Positions 32,779 to 42,321 of a stretch of 64,000 nucleotides of DNA are shown here, piece by piece (the first letter of the stretch is position 1; each line of letters begins with the position of its first letter). Position numbers and translations under genes: made by a program. The notes beneath the pieces are model-generated. The model saw nothing but the letters and a program-made list of their open reading frames with translations, searched no databases and was not told the origin of the DNA. Source of the DNA: WHSW01 sp963846165 (GTDB lineage: Bacteria; Actinomycetota; Thermoleophilia; Solirubrobacterales; 70-9). The stretch is taken from positions 186,001 to 250,000 of the forward strand of contig CAWJUU010000007.1 of assembly GCA_963846165.1 (NCBI GenBank), written 5' to 3'.

Positions 32779-34176
32779 CTACCGCCCGATGTGGATCCCG
32801 ATCCGCGCCGGGATGCCGGCGACGAACCGGGTCAGCGGCCCGGCCCGCTCGCCGTTCTCCTCCGCCGTCTCCTTGCGCAGGATCGCGCGGCGGATGACCG
32901 TCCCGCCGACGAAGCGGAAGGGCTCGGGCGGGACCCGGACCGCGTCCGGCGAGATGTAGGCGAGCCGGCTGGCCTCGTCGCGGCGGTCGAGCGCCAGCGA
33001 TGCGAGCGAGCGGCCGACCATGTTCGACGGACCGACGCCGTGGCCGGTGTAGCCGAAGGCGCAGTGGACGTGAGGCTCGAGCTCGTCGACCACGGGCAGG
33101 TGGGTCGGCGAGACGTCGATCGGCCCACCCCAAGCCTGGTCGATGCGCCGTCCCTCGAGCCCCGGGAAGAAGCGGACGAGATGGCGCTCGATCTGCGCGA
33201 CGACCCGAGGATCGACCTCCGCGCGGCCGCTGACACGCGCTCCGAAGACGACCGGGCCTCCGCCCCAGCCGAAGGCGATCCGGCCGTCCGGCGTCGTGCG
33301 GAAGTAGTGGATCATCGAGCGTGAGTCGGTGACGCACTCCCCGCCGGTCCAGCCGAGCTGCTCGAGCACGTCGGGCACGGGCTCGGTGAGCACGATGTGA
33401 CTCGAGGTCACAGTGAGGCGGCGGCGCAGGCGCGGCAGGGCGACCACCTTGCCCCCGGTCGCCAACAGGGCCGATCGCGCGGTAACCGTTCCCGACTCGC
33501 ACACGGCGACGACATCGGCCCCGCGGCGCTCGACCTTTTTCGCCGGCGTGTGCTCGAAAACGTCGACCCCGCTCGCGATCACCCGTTCGCGCAGCCCGTG
33601 CGCAAGGCGTGCCGGCTGCACCGTCGCGGCCCGGGGGTAGAGCGCCCCGGCGCGGAAGATCGGCGAGCCGCAGCGCGAGCGCACCTCGTCCGCGCTCAGC
33701 GGCCGGCACGCCTCCGGCTCACCGATCGCCCGGCACGACTCGACCGCGGTGTCCCAGGCGTGATCCCACGCCGGGGCGGTCGAGACCTGCAGGTAGCCGG
33801 CCTGGCGAAACCAAGCGTCCACCCCCTGCTCCTCGCAGAAGCGGCCGATCTCGTCGACCGAGCGCTGGGCGGCGAGCGCGATCTCGCGTGCGCGCTCGTC
33901 CCCGAAGCGATCGCGCATCAGGGGCAGCCCGAACCAGAGCGCGTTGCAGAAGCCACCGTTTCTCCCGCTCGGCCCTTCGCCACACACACCTGCCTCGAGC
34001 AGTACCACGCGCGCCTCGGGCTCGAGCCGCTTCAGGTGCCACGCGGCCCAGAGGCCGGTGTAGCCGCCGCCCGCGATGACCACGTCCGCGCGCGTGTCGC
34101 CACCGAGCGGCGGCGCGGGCGCGACCGGCCCGGCCTCCTCGAGCCAGTAGCCGTGCGCTTGGTGGCGATCCGCCAT
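32779..34176 (-). CDS. FAD-dependent amine oxidoreductase (PuuB/DadA family)
   Basis: A 465-residue DAO-type flavoprotein. The N-terminal dinucleotide motif is ADVVIAGGGYTGLWAAWHLK. GEGPSGRNGGFCNALWFGLP is characteristic of the gamma-glutamylputrescine oxidase-like branch. LLATGGKV and GYTGHGVGPSNMVGR complete the FAD site. By family it oxidises an amine or amino acid to an aldehyde or imine with release of ammonia. It is the last gene after ppk (gap 44 bp). The link to polyamine catabolism fits the pot genes and aldehyde dehydrogenases at the left end of the window, but it is far from them. Confidence 0.82.
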   Translation of the reverse strand: MADRHQAHGYWLEEAGPVAPAPPLGGDTRADVVIAGGGYTGLWAAWHLKRLEPEARVVLLEAGVCGEGPSGRNGGFCNALWFGLPLMRDRFGDERAREIALAAQRSVDEIGRFCEEQGVDAWFRQAGYLQVSTAPAWDHAWDTAVESCRAIGEPEACRPLSADEVRSRCGSPIFRAGALYPRAATVQPARLAHGLRERVIASGVDVFEHTPAKKVERRGADVVAVCESGTVTARSALLATGGKVVALPRLRRRLTVTSSHIVLTEPVPDVLEQLGWTGGECVTDSRSMIHYFRTTPDGRIAFGWGGGPVVFGARVSGRAEVDPRVVAQIERHLVRFFPGLEGRRIDQAWGGPIDVSPTHLPVVDELEPHVHCAFGYTGHGVGPSNMVGRSLASLALDRRDEASRLAYISPDAVRVPPEPFRFVGGTVIRRAILRKETAEENGERAGPLTRFVAGIPARIGIHIGR

Positions 34177-34219
34177 CAGGGAATGGTGCCGAGAGCGAGC
34201 GCCGGGCGCGCGTCCCGCG

Positions 34220-36407
34220 CTACGCCGTCTCGACGGCGGCGCCCGACGCCGCCCGCTCCGCGTGGCGCTCGATCAGCTCGCGCTGGACGTTGCGGGGTTC
34301 GCCCGGTGCCGTGCGCCTCGTCCAGCGCCCGTCCGCATCGAGCTCCCACGAGTTGGTGTTGTCGGCGAAGCTGCGGTCGAGCACGTCGACCAGATCGGCG
34401 ACCGAGCTTCGGATCGGATACCGGCGTGACCAGCTCGACCCGGTTGTAGAGGTTGCGGGGCATCAGATCGGCGGAGCCGATGTAGACGCTGGCGGCCTCG
34501 TCGTGGCGCTCGAACGAGAAGATCCGCGAATGCTCGAGGAACCGGCCGACGACCGAGGTGACCTCGATGTTCTCCGAGACGCCGGGGACGTCGGGGCGCA
34601 GGGCGCAGATGCCGCGCACGTTGATCTTCACCTCGACACCGGCCTGCGAGGCGCGGTAGAGCGCCCGGATCGATGATGCGTCGAGCAGCGAGTTCATCTT
34701 CAGCCTGATCCGGGCCGGCGTCGCGGGCGAGTGCGAGGCGATCGTGCGCTCGATCTCGTCGAGGATCCCGGTGTGGAGGTTGAACGGTGCGACCAGGACC
34801 TTGCGGTAACGCCGCGGGCGCGCGTAGCCGGTCAGCGAGTTGAACATCTCGGCGATGTCGGCGCCGATCTCGGGGTCGGCGGTGAACAGGCCGAGGTCGG
34901 TGTAGATGCGAGCGGTCTTCGGGTTGTAGTTGCCGGTCCCGATGTGGACGTAATGACGCGCGCCGTCGCCCTCACGGCGGACGATGAGGATGCACTTGAC
35001 GTGCGTCTTCAGCGCCGGGATGCCGTAGACGACGTGCACGCCCGCCTCCTCGAGCTTCTTTGCCCAGCGGATGTTGGCGCTCTCGTCGAAGCGGGCCTTG
35101 AGCTCCACCATGCAGACCGCCTGCTTGCCGTGCTCGGCAGCCTCGATCAGGCCCGGGACCAGTGGCGAATCTGCGCTCGTCCGGTAGACCGTCTGCTTGA
35201 TCGCGAGCACGTCCGGGTCGGAGACCGCCTGGTTGACGAAGCGCTCGACCGAGGTGTGGAACGAGTCGTAGGGGTGATGGACGAGGATGTCGCCGGCGCG
35301 GATCGCGGCGAACATGTCGCCCGGCTTGCCGCCGTCCTCGCCGAGGATCAGCCGGGGCGGGGTGACCGGCGTGTAGGGCGGGAAGCGCAGCTCGTCGTTG
35401 CCCGAGAGCCCGTAGACGTCCCAGAGGTCGGAGAGGTCGAGCAACCCGTCGACCGCGTAGACCTCGTCGTCGGAGATCCCGAGCGCGGCGACGAGCTGGT
35501 CGCGCAGCCCGGGGTCCATATCGGCCTCGACCTCGAGCCGCACGACCTCGCCGAAGCGCCGGCGGCGCAGCTCCTCCTCGACCGCCTGGAGCAGGTCGTC
35601 GGTCTCGTCGGAGACGTCGTAGTCGGTGTCGCGGGTGACGCGGAAGAGGGCGTGGTCGAGAACCTCCATCCCGGGGAACAGGGACCCGAGGTTGGCGGCG
35701 ATCAGCGCGTCCAGCGGCACCAGCGTGTTGCCGCGCTCGCCGACGCGCAGGAAGCGGCCGAGCAACTCCCCCGGGACCTTGACCCGGGCGAGGATCTCGT
35801 TGTCCTTGTCGGGGTCGCGAAGGACGACGGCGAGCGAGAGCGAGAGGTTCGAGATGTAGGGGAAGGGGCGCCCGCGCCCGATCACAAGCGGGGTCAGCAC
35901 CGGGAAGACCTGGTTCGTGAACAGCCGCTCGAGCTCGCGCATCTCCTCGTTGTTGGCGGCCTCGAGCGAGGTCAGGCGGATCCCGTGCTCGGCCAACGCC
36001 GGGCGCAGGTCGCGCTCGAAGCACGTCGTCACCCGCTCGCGCTGGGCGAGCACCCGCTCATGAATCGCGTCGAGCTGCTGGGAGGGATTCATCCCGTCGG
36101 CGCCGCGCGCGACCGAGCCGGACTCGAGCTGGTCATGAAGAGTCGCGACCCGGACCATGAAGAACTCGTCCAGGTTCGACTCCCAGATCGCCAGGAACTT
36201 GGCGCGCTCGAGCAGCGGCACCGATGCGTCTTCGGCGAGCTGAAGGACGCGGTCGTTGAAGTCGAGCCAGGAGAGCTCGCGGTTGAAGTAGAGGGACGGG
36301 TCCTCGAGGTCGGGCAGCCCGCTCGCGCTCGGCTCGGCCGGCGCCTCTTCGACGTCGGTTGCGGGGCTGGTCTCGATCTCGAGCGGGTCCACTGCTGCCT
36401 TGTCCAC
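34220..36407 (-). CDS. ppk: Polyphosphate kinase 1 (C-terminal frameshift)
   Basis: About 729 residues after correction. PPK1 domains run in order: N-terminal PSLYFNRELSWLDFNDRVLQ; head domain with RGRPFPYISNLSLSLAVVLR; catalytic domains with DILVHHPYDSFHTSVERFVN, ALKTHVKCILIVRRE, and HYVHIGTGNYNPKTARIYTD, whose His is the phosphorylated residue. The frame breaks near 34405. One added base restores LVDVLDRSFADNTNSWELDA and the ending at the TAG at 34220. It makes polyphosphate from ATP. It starts 4 bp after the PHP-glycosyltransferase gene, whose promoter region bears a PHO box. Confidence 0.92.
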
Positions 36408-36410
36408 AGG

Positions 36411-38726
36411 CTACTCGGCGCCCGTGGTCAGGCAACCTCGCGCAGTGGGGTGGGCCCGGGCTTGCGCCGCGACGGCACCGAGCGCGCGCTCGTAGCCGGC
36501 CGCGAGCTGCGCGAACGCCGCCTCCCAGGTTCGACCCTGGATCTCGGCCCGCGCCGCGCGGGCGATCCGCTCGCGCAGGAACGGCGAGGCCGCGAGCTGC
36601 GCGACCGCGGCTGCCAGTGCCTCGGGATCGGCCTCGCAGAGCCAGCCCGTCTGCCGGTCACGGATCAGCGACAGCGGTCCGCCCTCGGCGACCGCGACCA
36701 CCGGCAGGCCGCTGGCCTGGGCCTCGACGACCACCTGGCCGTAGGTGTCGGTCCGCGAGCAGAACAGGAACACGTCGCAGCTCGCGTAGGCATGGGCGAG
36801 CTGCTCGCGATCGAGCCAGCCGAGAAAGGTGGCCGAGCTCGCCGAGGCGCACGCGCAGGGTCTCCTCCTCGGGGCCGCCGCCGGCGAGCAGCAGATGCAG
36901 GCGCGGATCGCGCTCGCGCGCGCTGAGGAAGCTCTCGACCAGCAGGTCGGCTCCCTTCTCCTTGGTCAGCCGCCCCGCGTAGAGGACCTTGACCTCGCCC
37001 GGGTAGGCATCCGGGTCGCGCCTGGCCGGGTCGTAGAGCGAAAGGTCCACGCCGCGCGCCCAGCGAGCCGATCTTCTCGCGCTCGATCCCGATCGAGGCG
37101 AGTGACTCGTCGGTCGCCCGGCTCGGCGAGAGCACGATCTTGCACTGGCGGTAGAAGATCGACAGCGCCATCCGCACCCCGGCCTCGAGCGCGGGGTCGC
37201 CGCTGCGCAGACCGGCGTAGGCGGCGAGCTCGGTGTGATAGCTGCCGATCAGCGGCATGCCGCCGATCCGCGCCGTGAGTGCGGCGCCGACCCCGGCCGG
37301 GCCGGGCGAGGCGAGATGGACGAGGTCATAGCGCCCGTCGACCAGGGTCGCGACCAGCTCGGGCACGCTCGGCACCCCGATCGTCATCCCGGGGTAGAAG
37401 GGAACCTCGACCTCGGCGACCGCGGGCAGCCGGCGGTCGACGCGCGGGTCGGTGCCGATGACCTCGACATCCCACCCCGCTACACCGTGCTCGCGGATGC
37501 GCTCGATCGTGTGGGTGACGCCGTGCATCGACCCGGCGCCATCGACGACCAGCGCGACCCGGCCCGGCTCGCCGTCGCGCGCGGCGAGCTTCGCCATCTC
37601 CTTGCCGAGGATCGTCGTTGCGGGGACGTACGGGATCGCCGGCATGCAGGCCCCGAACAGCGACGTCGCGGCCTCTGCGTAGCCCCCGCCGGCCTCGGCG
37701 GCGGCCGTCACCTGCTCGACCGCAGCGCGCATCCGCCGCTCGTGGATCCGGCGCGCCCGCCGGGCGAGGTCGGTGTGGCTGAAATCGTCGGCCTGCATCA
37801 GCTCGATCAGCTTCTTCGGGTCCGAGCTCAGGTCGACCGAGTCGAGCCAGGCGCGCAGCAGCGCCCGCGCCTCGGTCGCCCCGAGGTCTGGTGTGGCCTG
37901 GCCGCCCCGCTCGCCGCCGTCGGCGACCACCCGCTCGGCGATCTGGAGCACGACCGACGGGTCGATCGCTCCCCCGGACGCATCGATACTCGGATTCGCC
38001 ATCAGCGCGCGCGTGGCCAGGGCGAGCGCCGAGTGCGCCCACTTCGCGGCGCTGCCCTGGTCGCCGCGGTTCGCGGCGCGGCCCTCGCGGACGTGGCGGA
38101 GAAACTCTTCCGGCGTCGAGGCGGGCGGCGTCTCGGTGAACGTCCGCCCGATGTCGACGCCGGCATGGTCGTCGGAGCCGCCGATCCCGGTCCCGCCGTG
38201 GGTCTCGATGTAGACCGCCGCGGGCATGTTGAGCTCGCGCGCCCGCGACCCGTTGCGCGTCTCCCAGACGGGGAACAGCTGAGCCAGGCGGCGCCGGTGC
38301 CGGGCCATCAGCGGAGCCGCGACGGCGAAGAACGGATGCGCGAGCGCGCAGGTGATCTCGCGCTCGTGCAGGTATGCGGCGCAGGTCTCGAGGTCCTTGG
38401 CGTGGCCCTGGAGGAACTCGTGGTCGTCGGGGGTGATCCCGTAACAGAGCACGTGGACCGCCTGCGGCTCCCCGGCGAACCAGGTCGGTCAGCTCCTCGG
38501 AGACGAAGCAGTCGTCGCGATCGGCGAGCTCGAGGCAGCCGTCGATCGTGTCGTGGTCGGTGATCGTGACGAAGTCCATGCCCCGCCGCTTGGCGAGCTC
38601 GTAGACCTCCTCCGGCGGCGTCGCGCACTCCGGCAGCCCGACGCTGCGCTGGATCCCCAGCTTCGCCACCTCCGACGCGGTCGAGTGGCAGTGCATGTCC
38701 GCCCTAACAACCCCAGTGGGAATCAT
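36411..38726 (-). CDS. PHP-domain phosphoesterase fused to GT4-type glycosyltransferase (three frameshifts)
   Basis: Three shifts (near 38478, 37067 and 36834) split one gene of about 770 codons. The N-terminal PHP domain has RADMHCHSTASE, FVTITDHDTIDG and, further on, GGSDDHAGVDIGRTF with its metal His/Asp residues. A linker of about 150 residues follows. Then comes a GT-B glycosyltransferase: VALVVDGAGSMHGVTHTIER, LIGSYHTELAAYAGL, KVLYAGRLTKEKGADLLVES and the late TYGQVVVEAQASGLPVVAVA carrying the E-x7-E motif. It probably builds a glycolipid or glycoconjugate. It heads an operon with ppk and the FAD oxidase, under a 44-bp PHO-box array. Glycolipids often replace phospholipids under phosphate limitation. 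Confidence 0.78.
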
Positions 38727-38784
38727 CGCTGCTCCCTCTTTTCGCCTGCAATTACGCCCTTAAGGTTCGCCATCGCCCGTGCGT

Positions 38785-38828
38785 GAGGCGTGAAATCCCG
38801 GAGAACAGGCGGTGAAGGAGCCGTGAAC
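38785..38828 (-). promoter_or_regulatory. PHO-box array, four 11-bp units, upstream of PHP-GT/ppk operon
   Basis: On the minus strand four consecutive 11-mers read GTTCACGGCTC, CTTCACCGCCT, GTTCTCCGGGA and TTTCACGCCTC. Direct GTTCAC-type repeats of 11-bp period are the known binding pattern of actinobacterial PhoP. The array begins 59 bp before the operon start and points towards it. It abuts a palindrome GTGAACG-CAGG-CGTTCAC at 38823-38840 that faces the divergent GH31 gene. Confidence 0.75.
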
Positions 38829-38886
38829 GCAGGCGTTCACCGGATCGCAACCGAGTCGACCTGCGCGCGTGGCGAAGCTTTCCGCA

Positions 38887-41121
38887 ATGGCGGTGGCGAT
38901 CGGGCAAGTGGTGAGCGGTCCGGAGCGACCGGCTCGAGGTCGAGGTCGCACTCGACCCCCTGGGCGTCCGGATCACCCGTGACGGCCGCGTGCTCCTCGA
39001 CGATCTCACCCTCTTCACCCAGCCCGGCCACGGCGGCGACCGCCTGATCGAGCTCACCGAGGGGGTTCTGGTCGAGGAGGAGCGCGGCGAGGCGCAACCG
39101 ATCCCACGCGCCGCCGTGGTGAACTCAAGCCCGACCGCGCTCGAGCTCGACGCCGAAACCGCCGCTGGGCACGCCACGATCCGGCTCGGGCTGCCGGCCC
39201 CCGACCGAGTCGAGATCGACGTCCTCCCCCAACCAGCACCGTTTCGCCTCGGCGCGACCTGGGCGGCGCACGCCGACGAGCACATCACCGGCCTCGGCGC
39301 TCGCCACGGCGAGCCCTTCGACCAGCGCGGCCGGCTCGTCAACCTGGGCGCCGACCGGCGCTACACCGGCCCCGATTGCCCACCGGAGATGCTCGCCGAG
39401 GGCGGCATTGCCCAGGGCGACTACGTTCCCTGCCCGTGGCTGCTCTCGAACAGCGGGCTGGGCGGCCTGGGTCGAGACCTGGGGATCGGGGCTCGAGCTC
39501 GACCTGCGCGACCCGCTCCGCGTCTCGCAACGCGGGGCGGCCGGCCCGCTGCGCCTGCGTCTGCTCTGCGACCCCACTCCCGCCGCGCGGCTTCGCCACT
39601 ACCTGCGACTGACGGGCTTTCCGAAGCTGCTCGCCGGAGTGGGCATACGGCCACTGGAAGAGCCGCGACGTCTACGAGCACCAGCGCGACGTGATCGAGG
39701 ACCTCGAGGGCTACGAGCGCAACGACCTGCCACTCGACGCGATCGTGATCGACTCGCCGTGGGAGACGCAGTACAACACCTGGCGCTTCAACCCGCACCA
39801 GTTCCCCGATCCCAAGGGGATGATCGACCGGATGCGCGCCGCGGGTGTGCGCACCGTGGTCTGGGTGACGCCGTGGGTCAACCTCGACTCGACCGACGGC
39901 CAGCGACCCCCCGATCCCGAGTCCGAGCGCCTGCACCGGCGGCCGGCATCGAACTACGCCGAGGCGCTCTGGGCAGGCAACTTCATCCGCAGTGCCGGCG
40001 GTGGCCCGCACGTCGGGCGCTGGTGGATGGGGATCGGCTCGCCGGTCGACTTCACCTCGCCGGCGGCGCGGCGCTGGTGGCAGAAGCAGGCGCGATCGGT
40101 GCTCGAGATGGGTGTCGAGGGGATCAAGGCCGACGACGGCGAGGGCTATTACATCCCGCCCGAGGCGCGGTTCGCCGACCGCCGCCGTGGCGCCGAGGCG
40201 GCCTGGGCCTACGGCGAGCTGTACCGGCGCACGATGCAGGAGCTGCTCGACGAGGTCCACCCGAACACGGGGGTGCTGTTCGGCCGTTGCGGGTGGGCGG
40301 GCCAGCAGGCGACCGGGATCACCTGGGGAGGCGACCAGGTCTCCGACTTCTGGTCGTTGCGCACCCTGGTCGCGGCCACGCTGACGGCGGCGGCGAGCGG
40401 CTTCTCGAACTGGTCACACGACGTCGGCGGCTACCTCGGCAAGCGCCTGGTCGAGCGCTGCCCGCGCGAGCTGCTGCTGCGCTGGGTGCAGTTCGGCTGC
40501 TTCACGCCGCTGATGCAGGCCCACGGCCGCTTCGAGCAGGAGGCCTGGCGCTACGACGACCACACGCTCGAGATCTACCGCGACTACGTGGTGCTGCACG
40601 AGCGGCTCGTCCCCTACATCCGCGCCGCGGCGGCGACCGCGCGGCGCTGCGGACTGCCGATCATCCGCCCGCTGGCGCTCACCGACCCCGGCGACGATCG
40701 CGGCTGGGAGCTCGCCGACGCCTACGGCTTCGGCCCCGCGCTCTGGGTCGCGCCGGTGCTCGAGCAGGGCGCGGTCGAGCGCCCCGTCTACCTCCCCCGC
40801 GGCGAGTGGATCGACTACTGGTCCGCGGAGCCCGTCGACGGCGGCAGCGAGCTTCGCGCGGCGGCGCCTCGCGAGCGGATCCCGCTCTGGGTCCGCCGGG
40901 GATCGATCGTCGTCACGCACCCCGCTGCGCACGTCGCCGGCGGGCTCGGCGACACCCCGGAGGCCGAGCGGCCACTCGAGGCGACGCTCTGGGGGGAGCC
41001 GGTCTGCGGGCGCGCGAAGGCGAGGCTCGCCGACGGGACCACGATCCGCTGGGAGCGCGGGCGGTGGTCGGCGCACGGCTGCGCGCCCGGCCGCGAGCTC
41101 AGCTTTCTCGAGCGCTCCTGA
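38887..41121 (+). CDS. Glycoside hydrolase family 31 alpha-glycosidase (three frameshifts)
   Basis: About 745 residues after joining frames broken near 38940, 39465 and 39632. N-terminal beta domain: LGVRITRDGRVLLDDLTLFT and ITGLGARHGEPFDQRG. Catalytic barrel: YGHWKSRDVYEHQRDVIEDL, DAIVIDSPWETQYNTWRFNP, then nucleophile Asp in VEGIKADDGEGYY and acid/base Asp in TWGGDQVSDFWSLRT. It ends with a beta domain (LYLPRGEWIDYWS-like). Family members act on alpha-glucosides or alpha-xylosides, and the aglycone is unknown. The start ATG lies after the divergent PHO-box region. It overlaps the MFS gene by 23 bp at the 3' ends. Confidence 0.82.
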
Positions 41122-42280
41122 ACGGCGGCTCGAGGGCCAGCGCGAAGGCGGCACTGGCGAGGACGACGGCACCGGCGGCGAGGAACGCAGCGTCTGTGCC
41201 GTGCCCATCGACGAGCCCGCCGCCCAACGCAGCTCCCGCCGCGACACCGGCATTCATCGCGGTCGAGACCCAGCTGAAGGCGACCGCCGAGGGGCCGGCG
41301 GGCGAGAGCTCGTCGATCAGCAGCGAGTTGGCGATGAACACCGGAGTGAAGGCGAGGCCCGCGAAGCCCGTGAGCAGGACCATCGCGAGCACCGACTCGG
41401 GCACCGCGAGCAGTGCCATGCCCGCCCCCAGGAGCGCCAGCAGGACGGCGTACTGGCGCGCGGTCGAGCCGCTCCACACCCTGCCGCCGTATACGAAGGC
41501 GCCGAGGACTCCTCCGGCCGAGAGCGCGGCGAGGATCAGCCCTGCACCACCCTCCGAGCCCTCGTCCTGGGCGAAGGCCGCAACCGCGACCTCGACGAAG
41601 CCGAGGCCGGCGCCCATGCCGGCGAGGCAGGCGAAGGCGAGGCCGAGCGCGCGGTTGAGCGAGCGGGGCGAGCCGCCGGAGCGCTCGCGGTGCCGCGGCG
41701 CCCACTCACGGGCGCGCTGTCCGAGAGTGAGCGCAACGCCACCGAATGCCGCCAGGCCGGCGGCGAGCACGAGCGCGACGCCCGGCGTCGCGACGGCGAT
41801 CACCAGTCCTGCGACCAGAGGCCCGACGACGAACGCGCACTCCTCGAACACGTTGTCGACCGTGTAGGCCGACCTGAGCGGGTCGCCACTCAGCCGCCGG
41901 GCGAGGCCCGCGCGGGTCCAGGCGGTGAAGGGTGGCGCGAAGACGCCCACGAGTCCCGCGAGGACGATGTAGCTGAGCGCCGCCGGGCCGGCGGCAGGCG
42001 TGAGCGCGATCGCCGCCAGTAACGCGGAGGTGATCGCCGCGAAGCTCAGCATCGCGAGCCACCCGTGACGATCGACCAGGGTGCCGCGCACCGGCGCGAA
42101 CGCTGCGCTGGTGACGCCGAGGGCGCCGAGCGCCAGGCCCGCAGCCGCGAACGAGGCCGCGCTGTCCTCGACGTGGAAGAGCAGCGCCAGTCCCGCGACC
42201 CCCCAGGAGAGCCGAGCGACGCCGGAGATGACCATCGGCCTTCCGGCCGGTGAGCGGAGGATGTCGAGGTAGCCGCGCAT
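41099..42280 (-). CDS. Major facilitator superfamily transporter
   Basis: A 393-residue membrane protein with about twelve hydrophobic helices. The loop between helices 2 and 3 is VRGTLVDRHGWLAML, a weak form of the MFS G-x3-D-R motif. A charged central loop (QRAREWAPRHRERSGGSPRS) separates the halves. Substrate unknown. The family outline fits small drug or metabolite exporters. It is convergent with GH31, so the two are not an operon. Confidence 0.82.
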   Translation of the reverse strand: MRGYLDILRSPAGRPMVISGVARLSWGVAGLALLFHVEDSAASFAAAGLALGALGVTSAAFAPVRGTLVDRHGWLAMLSFAAITSALLAAIALTPAAGPAALSYIVLAGLVGVFAPPFTAWTRAGLARRLSGDPLRSAYTVDNVFEECAFVVGPLVAGLVIAVATPGVALVLAAGLAAFGGVALTLGQRAREWAPRHRERSGGSPRSLNRALGLAFACLAGMGAGLGFVEVAVAAFAQDEGSEGGAGLILAALSAGGVLGAFVYGGRVWSGSTARQYAVLLALLGAGMALLAVPESVLAMVLLTGFAGLAFTPVFIANSLLIDELSPAGPSAVAFSWVSTAMNAGVAAGAALGGGLVDGHGTDAAFLAAGAVVLASAAFALALEPPFRSARES

Positions 42281-42321
42281 GGCCGCGAGGCTAGCGACCG
42301 GTCGCGGCCCTCAGGACCGGG

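Noticed and set aside
38823..38840. Palindrome GTGAACG-CAGG-CGTTCAC as a LacI-type operator for the GH31 gene
   Set aside because: It overlaps the PHO-box array and its arms are the same GTTCAC unit in both orientations. No LacI-family gene is nearby. A PhoP-type site explains it more simply, although a separate operator cannot be excluded.
39408..41867. An 819-codon plus-strand frame across GH31 and the MFS gene
   Set aside because: Only about 80 codons near its start belong to GH31. The rest is out of frame with both genes and has a repetitive Arg/Ala composition.
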